NCBI GenBank assembly: GCA_028713675.1
Contig: JAQTNV010000075.1
Span: forward strand, 1 to 14,032
Direction of reading: 5' to 3'
DNA length: 14,032 bases
Origin: a bacterium
GTDB taxonomy: Bacteria; Desulfobacterota; JAPLJL01
The translations under genes and the position numbers were made by a program. The notes under the pieces are model-generated. The model made no database searches, was not told where the DNA came from, and worked only from the letters and a program-made list of their open reading frames with translations. Shown one piece after another: positions 7,207 through 14,032 of this stretch. Each line of letters opens with the position of its first letter. Within the stretch, counting starts at the first letter, position 1.

Positions 7207-7257
7207 GCAAGGCTTTTCGATTAGATCCCGAGGCATTGAGGACGAGGGAAGCCTTGC
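7207..7257. repeat. GCAAGGCTT/AAGCCTTGC inverted repeat
   Basis: Nine-base arms GCAAGGCTT (7207-7215) and AAGCCTTGC (7249-7257) enclose 33 bases that contain a further TCCC/GGGA pairing. It lies ten bases before the terminator stem. It could be a dispersed element or the body of a short structured RNA ending at that terminator. Confidence 0.5.
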
Positions 7258-7266
7258 TGAGATTAT

Positions 7267-7296
7267 AAAGGGCGGTCGTTATGACCGCCCTTTTTT
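7267..7296 (+). terminator. Rho-independent terminator after the PaaK-like gene
   Basis: The 11-bp stem AAAGGGCGGTC / GACCGCCCTTT has a GTTAT loop. The T-run following the GC part (7291-7296, then attg) supplies the U-tract. The A-tract before the stem means it could also work in the reverse direction. It separates the ligase gene from the kinase operon. Confidence 0.9.
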
Positions 7297-7303
7297 ATTG
7301 TTT

Positions 7304-7332
7304 TTGACTGAAAGTAACTTCTTCATTAAGAT
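7304..7332 (+). promoter_or_regulatory. Candidate sigma-70 promoter for the kinase operon
   Basis: TTGACT (7304-7309), a 17-base spacer, then TAAGAT (7327-7332). The predicted start is near 7339, leaving an AT-rich leader of about 29 bases before the kinase ATG. It lies immediately after the terminator, where a promoter is expected. Confidence 0.45.
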
Positions 7333-7367
7333 TTAAACAATCATATAGTCTGTATCAGTAAAATTTT

Positions 7368-10300
7368 ATGGAAAATAAAACCCCGAATTATTTAAACTGG
7401 AAAATTATCAGGACCGGAATCGGGGCCGGAATATTTTTTTATATTTTTGAAACCATCGGGCAGGTTCTTTTTTTTCCGATCGGTAATTTTGCCCGCCAAT
7501 TTTTCTGGCCGGATTTATCGCATCTCCTGTTCCGGGCCGCCGGGGCGGGTTTGTTCGCGATTCTCGCGGCCTACGCCCAGGTTTTAATCGCCGGACGGAA
7601 ACGGATCCAGGAAGATCTCCGCCAAACCCATCTGGAACTTCAGGCCGCGCAGGAAAATGAAATACGTTATCGATTGTATTTCAAAAATACCACGGATGTT
7701 ATTTTTTTAGTCGACCAGAACTTCCGGATCAAGGAGATATCTCCCTCAGTTGAATTAAACCTGGGTTATCACCCTGAAGATATTGTCGGCCGTTCTTTTT
7801 CGGAATTGTCCTTTATCGATCCGGCTTATCTGGAGAAAGCTTTCTCGGAGGCGCAAAAGGTTTTAGCGGGTGAAACAATCCGGGATTCCGAATATCGGAT
7901 GATTGTCCAGGACGGAACCTGCCGGTATGAATCCATCAGTAGCGTGCCTTTTTATCGAGGCCAGGAGATAGTCGGGTCCATCTCCATTGCCCGGGACATA
8001 ACGAAGCGGAAGAGAATCGAAGAAGAACTGGCGAGCAGCGAAGAGAGGTATAAAAGCCTGGTGGAGGGAGCCGAAACAGGCATCGCCAAGATTGACTTGG
8101 AAGGAAAATTCCTTTTTGTAAATCAGGCTTTGTGTAAGTTGACCGGCTACCGGGAAGAAGAAATAATCGGGCGAAACTTCAGCGAATTTCTCCATCCCGC
8201 GGACCGGGAACAAATTTTCCAGTTATTTGCCAATTCCATGGCGAGTCCTCCCGAATCCTACTTGGATGAATACCGGATCCTGCATAAAAACGGCTGGGAG
8301 ATTTATATCTCCACCAAGCCCACCCTCGTCTACGAAAATGAAAAGCTGACAGGGGTGATCACGATTATCGAGGATGTTACCGAACGTAAGCAGGTCCAGG
8401 ATCTGGTCTATGCCCAGCGTGATCTAGGGATCGCTTTAAGCGCGGCCGACAACCTGGGAAAGGCCCTGCGATTGTGTCTCGAATCATCCATGAAAGTATC
8501 GGGGATGGACTGCGGGGGCATTTTCCTGATCGATGAAAAAGACGGTTCGCTGAAAATGGTCCATTCGCAGGGGATATCCCCGGATTTTATCCGGGCGGTT
8601 TTGTGTTATGACGCTTCTTCCCCTTTGGCCGTTCAAGTCAGGCAAGGTAAAGAATTGTTTATCACCGACCAAAATATACCTGAGGATGCCGCTTACCGAA
8701 ACGAAGGGTTGCGTTCTACGGCGATCATCCCGGTGCTTTTCGAAAACAAAGCTATCGCCAGTATTCATGTCGGCTCGCATACCGCCGGCCAGATCCCGAT
8801 GATTTCACGTCATGCTTTAATCAGCATTTCGGTTCAGATCGGAGACGCAATCAGGCGAATGAAGGCCCAAGAAGCCCTGCGCGAATCAGAAGAAATGTAC
8901 AAAACCTTGACCGAAACTTCATCGGATACGGTGGTGATGGTAGATCTTTTCGGAAATATTCTGCGGGCCTCGCCCCGTTCCGTGGAGATGCTCGGAGCAC
9001 GAAACCCCGAAGAGATTATCGGCAGAAGCGGAATAGATTTTATTGTTCCGGAAGAACATGAGAGAGCCCTGACAAATTTGGCCAGGGCACAGGCGAACGG
9101 ATACTCCCACCATGAGGAGTATACCTTCGTTCGGATGGACGGGAGCCGATTTCGAGGGGAAATGAACGCGTCCCTGATTAAGGATTCCGGCGGGAAACCT
9201 AAGGCTTTTATCCTTACGATTTCTGACATCACCGATCGCAAGCGGGCGGAAGAGGCCATCCGAGAATCACGGGAAAGGTATAAGAAACTTTTGGAAACCT
9301 TCCCCGATTTGGTGGTCATCACCGATCTGGAAGGCGGGATCATCGAGGTATCGGATAATTTTTATGATTATTACGGACGGGACAAGTCACTGGAGGATTT
9401 GAAAGGGCAGGGTTTTGAATTGCTTCCCTCGGGGCAGATAGAAAAAGTCCGGGAAAGTCTCCAAAAACTTTTTCAAGACGGAATAACCAAAAATGCTGAA
9501 TATATCCTGCCCATGAAAGACGGAGCCACTTATATAGGGGAGATGAATTCCGTTTTGGTTAAGGATTCCCACGGCCAGCCCAAGGAGATAATTAACACCA
9601 TCCGCGATATCACCGAACGCAAGCGGGCCGAAGAGACAATCAAAGAATCCCAGGAGAGATATAAACTGTTACTGGATACATCCCATGACATGGTGGTTGT
9701 CACGGATCTCGCCGGCAGAATAATTGAAGTTTCTGATAAATTTCTCAAACATTACGGAGTTGAAAATCCCGTCGAAGAGGTAATTGGCCAAGGAATAAAT
9801 TTGATGCCCCCCGATCAGATGGAAACTGCGATGGCAAATTTCCCAAAACTTCTTCAGGACGGGTTTTTAAATAATGCTGAATATGTTCTTCCCACAATGG
9901 ATGGAAAAACCTACATCGCAGAAGTAAATTCCGCCGTAATCAAGGATGCCGGCGGTCAGCCCAAGGAGATTGTCAGCACCGTCCGGGACATCACGGAACG
10001 CAAGCGGGCGGAAGAAGCCCTGCGCGAATCGGAGGAAAGATATCGTACCTTGATCGAAAATATGAAGGATTCGGTGGCGATGATCGATCTGGAGGGAAAT
10101 GTTCTATTTGCCAATAAAGCTACTGAGAATCTGACCGGTTACACGATGGCGGAAGGAATCGGCATGAACATGATGGAAATTACGCCCCCGGAGTACCAGT
10201 CAAAAAGCCTGGAGGCGTTAAAAACCGCATTGGAAGGCAAGCCGGTTAATTATTATGAAATAATGATCAGAAAAAAGGACGGCACGCTTATTCCGGTGGA

Positions 10301-11834
10301 GACCGGGGGCCAGGTTGTTTTTCGAGAAGGGAAAATGGTCGGAATCCAGATCGTTACCCGCGACATCTCCAAGCGCAAGCGGACGGAGGAAGCCTTGCGC
10401 GAATCGGAGGAAATGTATCGGACCTTAACCGAAACCACCTCCGATGCTGTGACCGTGATCGACCTGAAAGGCAACCCGATCCGTAGCTCCCAACGCGCCC
10501 GGGAACTCTTTTTAGGAGGCGAGCAATCTCGAACTGCCGGCAATAGCGGCCTCGAATACATCGCCCCCGAATATCACGAAATCGCAGGCCGGATGATGCA
10601 AAAAGTCCTGGCGGAGGGTTTCATCCGAAACATTGAAATGGTGTTTTTGCGGGAGGACCGAACCCGCTTTCACGGGGAAGTAAACGCCGCCTTGATCCGA
10701 AACGCCGCCGGCGAAAGCCGGGCGATAATCGCGGCGGTACGAGACATCAGCGAACGTAAGCGGATTGAAGAGGCGATCCAGAGAGCGGCGAGCGAGTGGC
10801 TCAGCACGTTTGACACGATGTCGGATATGGTAATGCTCATCGACCAGAATCATACAATTCTGCGGGTGAACCGCGCGGTGGCGAATAAACTCAAACTACC
10901 TTTCCAGGAGATCGTCGGGAAAACCTGCTATAGGCTGATGCACGGCACCGACGCTCCGCCCAGCTTCTGCCCGCACGCGAAAACCATTGCCGAGGGAAAG
11001 GAGCATACCGAAAAAATCCATGAACCATTATTTGACCGGGATTATATCGTGACCGACACCCCCATCCAGGATGAATCCGGTCAGATTGTCCGTACGGTTC
11101 ATGTTATGCGGGATATCACCGACGAGGAGAAACTGCAGGCCTCGTTGCGCCGGTTTGAGAAAATGGCGGCCATCGGCGAGATCGCCGGAGGAATCGCGCA
11201 CGAGATTAAAAACCCGCTCTTTGCCATTTCGAGCAGTATCCAAGTCATGCAGGATTCCAAGCGCCTCTCCAAGGACGAGAAAAGAATCCTCGATATCCTT
11301 TTCCAGGAAACGATGCGGGTCAACCGTTTAATCAAACAGCTTCTGGAGTTCGGGGCCAGGACCAGATTGGACCGCAGCAAACAAAATGCCGGGAGTTTGA
11401 TCAATGAGGTGATCGCATTGAACCGGAGCCTCTTGAAATCAAAAGGAATCCGCGTGTCGAAAAATATTTCTCCGAACCTGCCGCCATTGTGGGTGGATAA
11501 AGACAAAATCACCCAGGTGTTGATCAATCTTATTCATAACGCCATTGAAGTATCGAAAAAAGGCGATCGCATCAGCATCATTTGCGGGACCGATACGGCG
11601 AAAAAGAACCTGGTTATCAGAATCCAGGATCAAGGCCCGGGGGTCCCGGAGGAAATTCGCGGGAAGATCTTTGCTCCCTTTTTCAGCACGAAAAAGGGCA
11701 ACACCGGAATGGGGTTGGCGATTTCGCGAAAAATAGTTGCGGAGCACGGCGGGGACATTCGCCTGGAACCGGGCCCGGAGTCAGCTGGATCTGCTTTTGT
11801 GATCGAACTGCCCTGGGAGCCTGAAATCCAATGA
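7368..11834 (+). CDS. Membrane-anchored sensor histidine kinase with eight PAS domains and one GAF domain
   Basis: A 1488-aa kinase. Two helices (about 14-36 and 52-74) anchor it with only a short periplasmic loop. Then come PAS1 (101-215), PAS2 (227-340), GAF (350-500), PAS3 (505-625), PAS4 (632-752), PAS5 (760-880), PAS6 (885-1005), PAS7 (1010-1130) and PAS8 (1140-1255). Most PAS domains end in a DIT-x-RKR-x-EE helix that spaces them at about 127 residues. The catalytic core has HisKA with H1278 in GIAHEIKNP, N-box N1391 in LINLIHNAIE, G1 DQGPGVP (1421-1427) and G2 GMGLAI (1447-1452): an NtrB/AtoS-type kinase. PAS8 carries C1187 and C1201 in a CYRLMHG...FCPHA motif. PAS4/PAS5 and PAS3/PAS7 are close pairs, indicating internal duplication. 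The ligand is unknown. The ATG lacks a clear Shine-Dalgarno sequence. The next gene, 37 bp on, is its probable partner regulator. Confidence 0.93.
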   Translation: MENKTPNYLNWKIIRTGIGAGIFFYIFETIGQVLFFPIGNFARQFFWPDLSHLLFRAAGAGLFAILAAYAQVLIAGRKRIQEDLRQTHLELQAAQENEIRYRLYFKNTTDVIFLVDQNFRIKEISPSVELNLGYHPEDIVGRSFSELSFIDPAYLEKAFSEAQKVLAGETIRDSEYRMIVQDGTCRYESISSVPFYRGQEIVGSISIARDITKRKRIEEELASSEERYKSLVEGAETGIAKIDLEGKFLFVNQALCKLTGYREEEIIGRNFSEFLHPADREQIFQLFANSMASPPESYLDEYRILHKNGWEIYISTKPTLVYENEKLTGVITIIEDVTERKQVQDLVYAQRDLGIALSAADNLGKALRLCLESSMKVSGMDCGGIFLIDEKDGSLKMVHSQGISPDFIRAVLCYDASSPLAVQVRQGKELFITDQNIPEDAAYRNEGLRSTAIIPVLFENKAIASIHVGSHTAGQIPMISRHALISISVQIGDAIRRMKAQEALRESEEMYKTLTETSSDTVVMVDLFGNILRASPRSVEMLGARNPEEIIGRSGIDFIVPEEHERALTNLARAQANGYSHHEEYTFVRMDGSRFRGEMNASLIKDSGGKPKAFILTISDITDRKRAEEAIRESRERYKKLLETFPDLVVITDLEGGIIEVSDNFYDYYGRDKSLEDLKGQGFELLPSGQIEKVRESLQKLFQDGITKNAEYILPMKDGATYIGEMNSVLVKDSHGQPKEIINTIRDITERKRAEETIKESQERYKLLLDTSHDMVVVTDLAGRIIEVSDKFLKHYGVENPVEEVIGQGINLMPPDQMETAMANFPKLLQDGFLNNAEYVLPTMDGKTYIAEVNSAVIKDAGGQPKEIVSTVRDITERKRAEEALRESEERYRTLIENMKDSVAMIDLEGNVLFANKATENLTGYTMAEGIGMNMMEITPPEYQSKSLEALKTALEGKPVNYYEIMIRKKDGTLIPVETGGQVVFREGKMVGIQIVTRDISKRKRTEEALRESEEMYRTLTETTSDAVTVIDLKGNPIRSSQRARELFLGGEQSRTAGNSGLEYIAPEYHEIAGRMMQKVLAEGFIRNIEMVFLREDRTRFHGEVNAALIRNAAGESRAIIAAVRDISERKRIEEAIQRAASEWLSTFDTMSDMVMLIDQNHTILRVNRAVANKLKLPFQEIVGKTCYRLMHGTDAPPSFCPHAKTIAEGKEHTEKIHEPLFDRDYIVTDTPIQDESGQIVRTVHVMRDITDEEKLQASLRRFEKMAAIGEIAGGIAHEIKNPLFAISSSIQVMQDSKRLSKDEKRILDILFQETMRVNRLIKQLLEFGARTRLDRSKQNAGSLINEVIALNRSLLKSKGIRVSKNISPNLPPLWVDKDKITQVLINLIHNAIEVSKKGDRISIICGTDTAKKNLVIRIQDQGPGVPEEIRGKIFAPFFSTKKGNTGMGLAISRKIVAEHGGDIRLEPGPESAGSAFVIELPWEPEIQ

Positions 11835-11858
11835 ATGAGAAGGGGTGGATTCCCCAGC

Positions 11859-11865
11859 GGGAGGG
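11859..11865 (+). promoter_or_regulatory. Ribosome binding site for the TTG start of the NtrC-type regulator
   Basis: GGGAGGG lies six bases before the TTG at 11872. An in-frame GTG at 11845 has no properly spaced site, so the TTG is preferred. Confidence 0.7.
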
Positions 11866-11871
11866 ATCTTT

Positions 11872-13248
11872 TTGAAAAGTGAAGCTCAGCCGAGAACGGT
11901 ATTACACCAGATTCTGATCGTAGATGACGAGGAAGCGATTCGCCTGAATCTGGGGCAGTATTTCCGGACCCGGGATTATGAAGTCCGGGAAGCCGGAAAT
12001 GGCAAAGCCGCGCTCGAACTCTGCCGGTCGATCCCGATTGATGTCGTGCTTTTGGATCTCCGGCTTCCGGACCAGGACGGCTTGGAGGTGCTGAAAAAAA
12101 TCAAATCCATGTCGCTGGGTACCGGGGTAATAATAATCACGGCTTACGGAGATGTGGAAACCGCGGTCAAAGCTATCCAGCTCCAGGCGGACAATTTTGT
12201 GCTCAAGCCGATCGACCTGGCCTCCCTTGAAGCGATCGTCCGAAAAATCCTGACCAATTCCCGTTCCTTAAAGGAGATTCAATACCTGAGGCGGAAAACG
12301 TCTGTTCTCGACAAAACGGAAATGGGGGAAATGCCCCGGCAGCCCGCCGAAGTGCATCACGCGATTAATCTGCTGGCGAAAAATTCCTCAACCAATATTT
12401 TAATCATGGGCGAAACCGGGACCGGCAAGGGCATGGTCGCCCGAATTATCCATGAGCTAAGCGACCGCAAAGAAGGACAGTTTGTGGATATTAACTGCGC
12501 CGGCCTGTCGGGTGAGCTTTTGGAATCGGAACTTTTCGGGCACGAGCGGGGGGCTTTTACCGACGCCAAAACCTTCAAGCGCGGCCTGCTCGAAGTGGCC
12601 AACGGCGGGAGTCTGTTTCTGGACGAGGTGGCGGAGCTTTCTCTTTCCGTCCAGGCCAAGATCCTGAAAGTGATCGAGGAAAAGGTCTTCCGGAGACTGG
12701 GAGGAACCACGAATAACCGGGTCGACGTCCGGATCATGGCCGCCACCAATACCAACCTGGAAAAAAAGGTGAAATCCGGGAAGTTCCGGGAAGACCTGTT
12801 TTTTCGCCTCAACGTGATGCCCGTGGTTTTGCCTCCGCTGCGGGAAAGACGCGACGACATCCTGCCCCTGGCCAAGATATTCTTAGACGAGTACCGGCGC
12901 TCGTTTGGAAAGTCCTTGTCGGGTTTTACCAGGGAGGCCGATCGGGTCCTGGAGGTCTATGCCTGGCCCGGCAACATCCGCGAACTCAGGAATGTCGTGG
13001 AACGGGCGGTCCTGCTCTGCGAGGAAAATCTTATCGGTCCGGAGCATCTGCCCGATAACATGAGGGGGAATAAACCGCTCAGCCCAATCTCCTCCGGTGA
13101 GAGCAGGCTTACCTTGTCAGAAATGGAAAAGAAACAGATCCAAGCAGTCCTGGATGAATGCGGAAATAACCAATCTCAAGCCGCGAAAATACTCGGGATT
13201 CACCGCTCCACCCTCATCAGGAAGATTAAAGAATACCAGATAATGTGA
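11872..13248 (+). CDS. NtrC-type sigma-54-dependent response regulator
   Basis: 458 aa from the TTG start (467 if GTG 11845 were used). The receiver domain (residues 12-130) has acidic D18/D19, phospho-acceptor D62 in LLDLRLPD, T90 and K112. The AAA+ sigma-54 interaction domain (about 155-385) shows Walker A GETGTGKG (180-187), ELFGHERGAFTDA with the sigma-54-contacting loop at 227-232 (GAFTDA, a known variant of GAFTGA), Walker B GGSLFLDEV (245-253) and the FREDLFFRLNV arginine-finger region. A Fis-type helix-turn-helix closes the protein (about 432-455, NNQSQAAKILGIHRSTLIRK). It should oligomerise when phosphorylated and use ATP hydrolysis to open sigma-54 promoters. The kinase gene 37 bp upstream is the natural phosphodonor. 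A sigma-54 promoter with an upstream palindrome lies directly downstream, so the next gene is a likely target. Confidence 0.93.
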   Translation: MKSEAQPRTVLHQILIVDDEEAIRLNLGQYFRTRDYEVREAGNGKAALELCRSIPIDVVLLDLRLPDQDGLEVLKKIKSMSLGTGVIIITAYGDVETAVKAIQLQADNFVLKPIDLASLEAIVRKILTNSRSLKEIQYLRRKTSVLDKTEMGEMPRQPAEVHHAINLLAKNSSTNILIMGETGTGKGMVARIIHELSDRKEGQFVDINCAGLSGELLESELFGHERGAFTDAKTFKRGLLEVANGGSLFLDEVAELSLSVQAKILKVIEEKVFRRLGGTTNNRVDVRIMAATNTNLEKKVKSGKFREDLFFRLNVMPVVLPPLRERRDDILPLAKIFLDEYRRSFGKSLSGFTREADRVLEVYAWPGNIRELRNVVERAVLLCEENLIGPEHLPDNMRGNKPLSPISSGESRLTLSEMEKKQIQAVLDECGNNQSQAAKILGIHRSTLIRKIKEYQIM

Positions 13249-13341
13249 GTTTCGAGTTTCTCATTTCGGGTCTCGAGTTAGAATAAAAGAGAAAAAATTT
13301 TATGTTTTTAACCAGAAACTGTAAACCCGAAACCAGAAACT
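13248..13341. repeat. AGTTTCGAGTT...GAAACT intergenic repeat, copy B
   Basis: It begins at the last base of the activator's stop codon. AGTTTCGAGTT (from 13248) and GAAACT (13336-13341) are inverted ends around a core with several 'tttcg/cgaaa'-type segments, an A-rich stretch and 'gtttttaacca'. It is related to copy A at 4959-5011 and also sits just behind a gene. Confidence 0.5.
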
Positions 13342-13349
13342 AATGGGGT

Positions 13350-13366
13350 TGTTTCATTATGAAACA
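13350..13366. promoter_or_regulatory. Perfect 17-bp palindrome, candidate activator binding site
   Basis: TGTTTCAT-T-ATGAAACA is a perfect 8-bp inverted repeat around one base. Its size and symmetry fit the dimeric Fis-type DNA-binding domain of NtrC-class activators. It lies about 205 bp upstream of the predicted sigma-54 start, a normal enhancer distance. A half-site TGTTTCA occurs at 13428-13434. Assigning it to the adjacent regulator is inference. Confidence 0.65.
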
Positions 13367-13536
13367 GCTTCGTTTTGCGACAAACATTGATTAACCTCCA
13401 GTAATCCCTGCTTTTCCCCGCAATTATTGTTTCAAATCACGGCATTCTCCGGAAGGAGAGAAATCACCTTTCCGCGCAGTCTGAATTTTGATTCCACCGT
13501 CGGAGAGCCTAAGGTTTCCCGGGACTTCTCTGCCTC

Positions 13537-13552
13537 AGGCACATCTCTTGCA
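13537..13552 (+). promoter_or_regulatory. Sigma-54 (-24/-12) promoter
   Basis: AGGCAC-ATCTC-TTGCA matches the consensus TGGCAC-N5-TTGCW except at the first base. The invariant GG (13538-13539) and GC (13550-13551) are exactly ten bases apart. Transcription should start near 13563, about 88 bases before the ATG at 13651. Confidence 0.82.
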
Positions 13553-13650
13553 AATTAAAACTGCGGGAGTTCTCAAAAGGCAGAAGAGTTCCAGATTGGA
13601 TAAGGCCTAATTCAAGGGAAAAACTGAGGAGAGAAGAGAAAGGACGGGTA

Positions 13651-14032
13651 ATGAGAAAAATCCTGATCGTAGACGACGAAGAAAAACTTTTGGAACTATT
13701 AAGCCGGGCTTTGAGCAAGGATAAAGCTTTCGAAGTGGTCACCGCCTCCACCATTGAAGAGGCCGAATACGCCATCAAACATGCCTGTTTCGATATCATC
13801 CTGGCGGATATCCGGTTGACCGGCGTGTTGGGGAGGCAGGGCCTGGAACTTCTTCCTTATGTGGCGGAGAAAAGCCCCCGGACCAAGGTGATTATCATGA
13901 CGGCTTACGGTTCCCCGGAAATTGAAGAGGAGGCTTATGAGAAGGGGGCCTTCTATTATTTTGAAAAACCCATTGACCTGCGAATTCTCTGTCAGAAACT
14001 CGATGAAATCGGGATCGGCAGCCGGAAATCCC
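13651..14032 (+). CDS. Receiver-domain response regulator (3' end outside window)
   Basis: 127 codons run to the right edge without a stop. The visible part is one complete receiver domain: D8/D9 in ILIVDDEEK, phospho-acceptor D53 in ILADIRLTG, T84 in IIMTAYG and K106 in FEKPIDL. It ends in a charged region from about residue 118. Whether this is a stand-alone CheY/Spo0F-like protein or the first domain of a longer regulator cannot be told here. The start has AGGA six bases upstream. A sigma-54 promoter precedes it, so the NtrC-type protein encoded just upstream probably controls its transcription. It may also be phosphorylated by the same large kinase or by another one. Confidence 0.88.
   Translation, partial: MRKILIVDDEEKLLELLSRALSKDKAFEVVTASTIEEAEYAIKHACFDIILADIRLTGVLGRQGLELLPYVAEKSPRTKVIIMTAYGSPEIEEEAYEKGAFYYFEKPIDLRILCQKLDEIGIGSRKS

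Larger units (their letters stand above)
13249..13650. other. 402-bp regulatory spacer between the activator and the receiver gene
   Basis: No credible gene is seen. In order it holds repeat copy B, a 17-bp palindrome (13350-13366), a lone TGTTTCA half-site (13428-13434), a small TCTCC-GGAA-GGAGA inverted repeat (13446-13459), a TGCCT-C-AGGCA palindrome (13531-13541) overlapping the -24 box, the sigma-54 promoter (13537-13552), and a purine-rich leader of about 88 bases. The activator gene has no obvious intrinsic terminator here. Confidence 0.7.

Noticed and set aside
11845-11871. GTG start for the sigma-54 activator
   Set aside because: It has no well-spaced ribosome site, whereas the TTG at 11872 follows GGGAGGG by six bases; the receiver domain begins well after both.
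12550-12570. GAFTDA in place of GAFTGA as a sign of a defective sigma-54 activator
   Set aside because: GAFTDA is a recognised natural variant in many NtrC-class regulators, and the Walker motifs and HTH are intact.

Overview
The window looks like chromosomal DNA from a Gram-negative bacterium with moderately high GC. The most likely home is Desulfobacterota (former Deltaproteobacteria) or a neighbouring lineage; this is inferred, not proven. The clues are outer-membrane and lipoprotein genes, a PEGA/sulfatase-modifying-factor-like surface protein, a DUF401 transporter-like protein, a many-PAS NtrB-like kinase with an NtrC-type sigma-54 activator, and dispersed intergenic palindromes of the 'cgtcattcc...ggatgacg' and 'cccccttt...aaaggggg' types. 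There are no rRNA or tRNA genes, no insertion sequences and no CRISPR array.

Layout. (1) Positions 1-1232, minus strand: a DUF401 multi-pass membrane protein whose C-terminal end lies beyond the left edge. (2) 1233-1436: a divergent spacer holding a cluster of three hairpins. (3) 1437-5609, plus strand: a cell-envelope block. It contains a secreted PEGA + FGE-like protein, a secreted DOMON (heme-binding type) protein, a DUF5777-like outer-membrane beta-barrel, and a second DOMON protein that is probably a lipoprotein. The two DOMON genes are paralogues of identical length (184 aa) on either side of the barrel gene. (4) 5729-7111: a stand-alone PaaK-type acyl-CoA ligase, followed by a strong intrinsic terminator at 7267-7296. 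(5) 7368-13248: a two-component operon made of a 1488-aa membrane-anchored kinase with eight PAS domains and one GAF domain, then an NtrC-type sigma-54 activator starting at a TTG codon. (6) 13249-13650: a regulatory spacer with a perfect 17-bp palindrome and a textbook -24/-12 promoter. (7) 13651 to the right edge: the first 127 residues of a receiver-domain protein.

How the parts may work together. The kinase has two membrane helices and almost no periplasmic loop, so its PAS/GAF array should sense cytoplasmic or membrane signals and phosphorylate the adjacent NtrC-type activator. The activator's likely target is immediately downstream: the palindrome lies about 205 bp upstream of the predicted sigma-54 start site that drives the next receiver gene. 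That would be a compact cascade of kinase, activator, sigma-54 promoter and second response regulator. The envelope block reads as a separate module in which two heme-type DOMON proteins, one soluble and one probably lipid-anchored, could serve a beta-barrel in the outer membrane. A role in redox transfer or ligand relay is a hypothesis.
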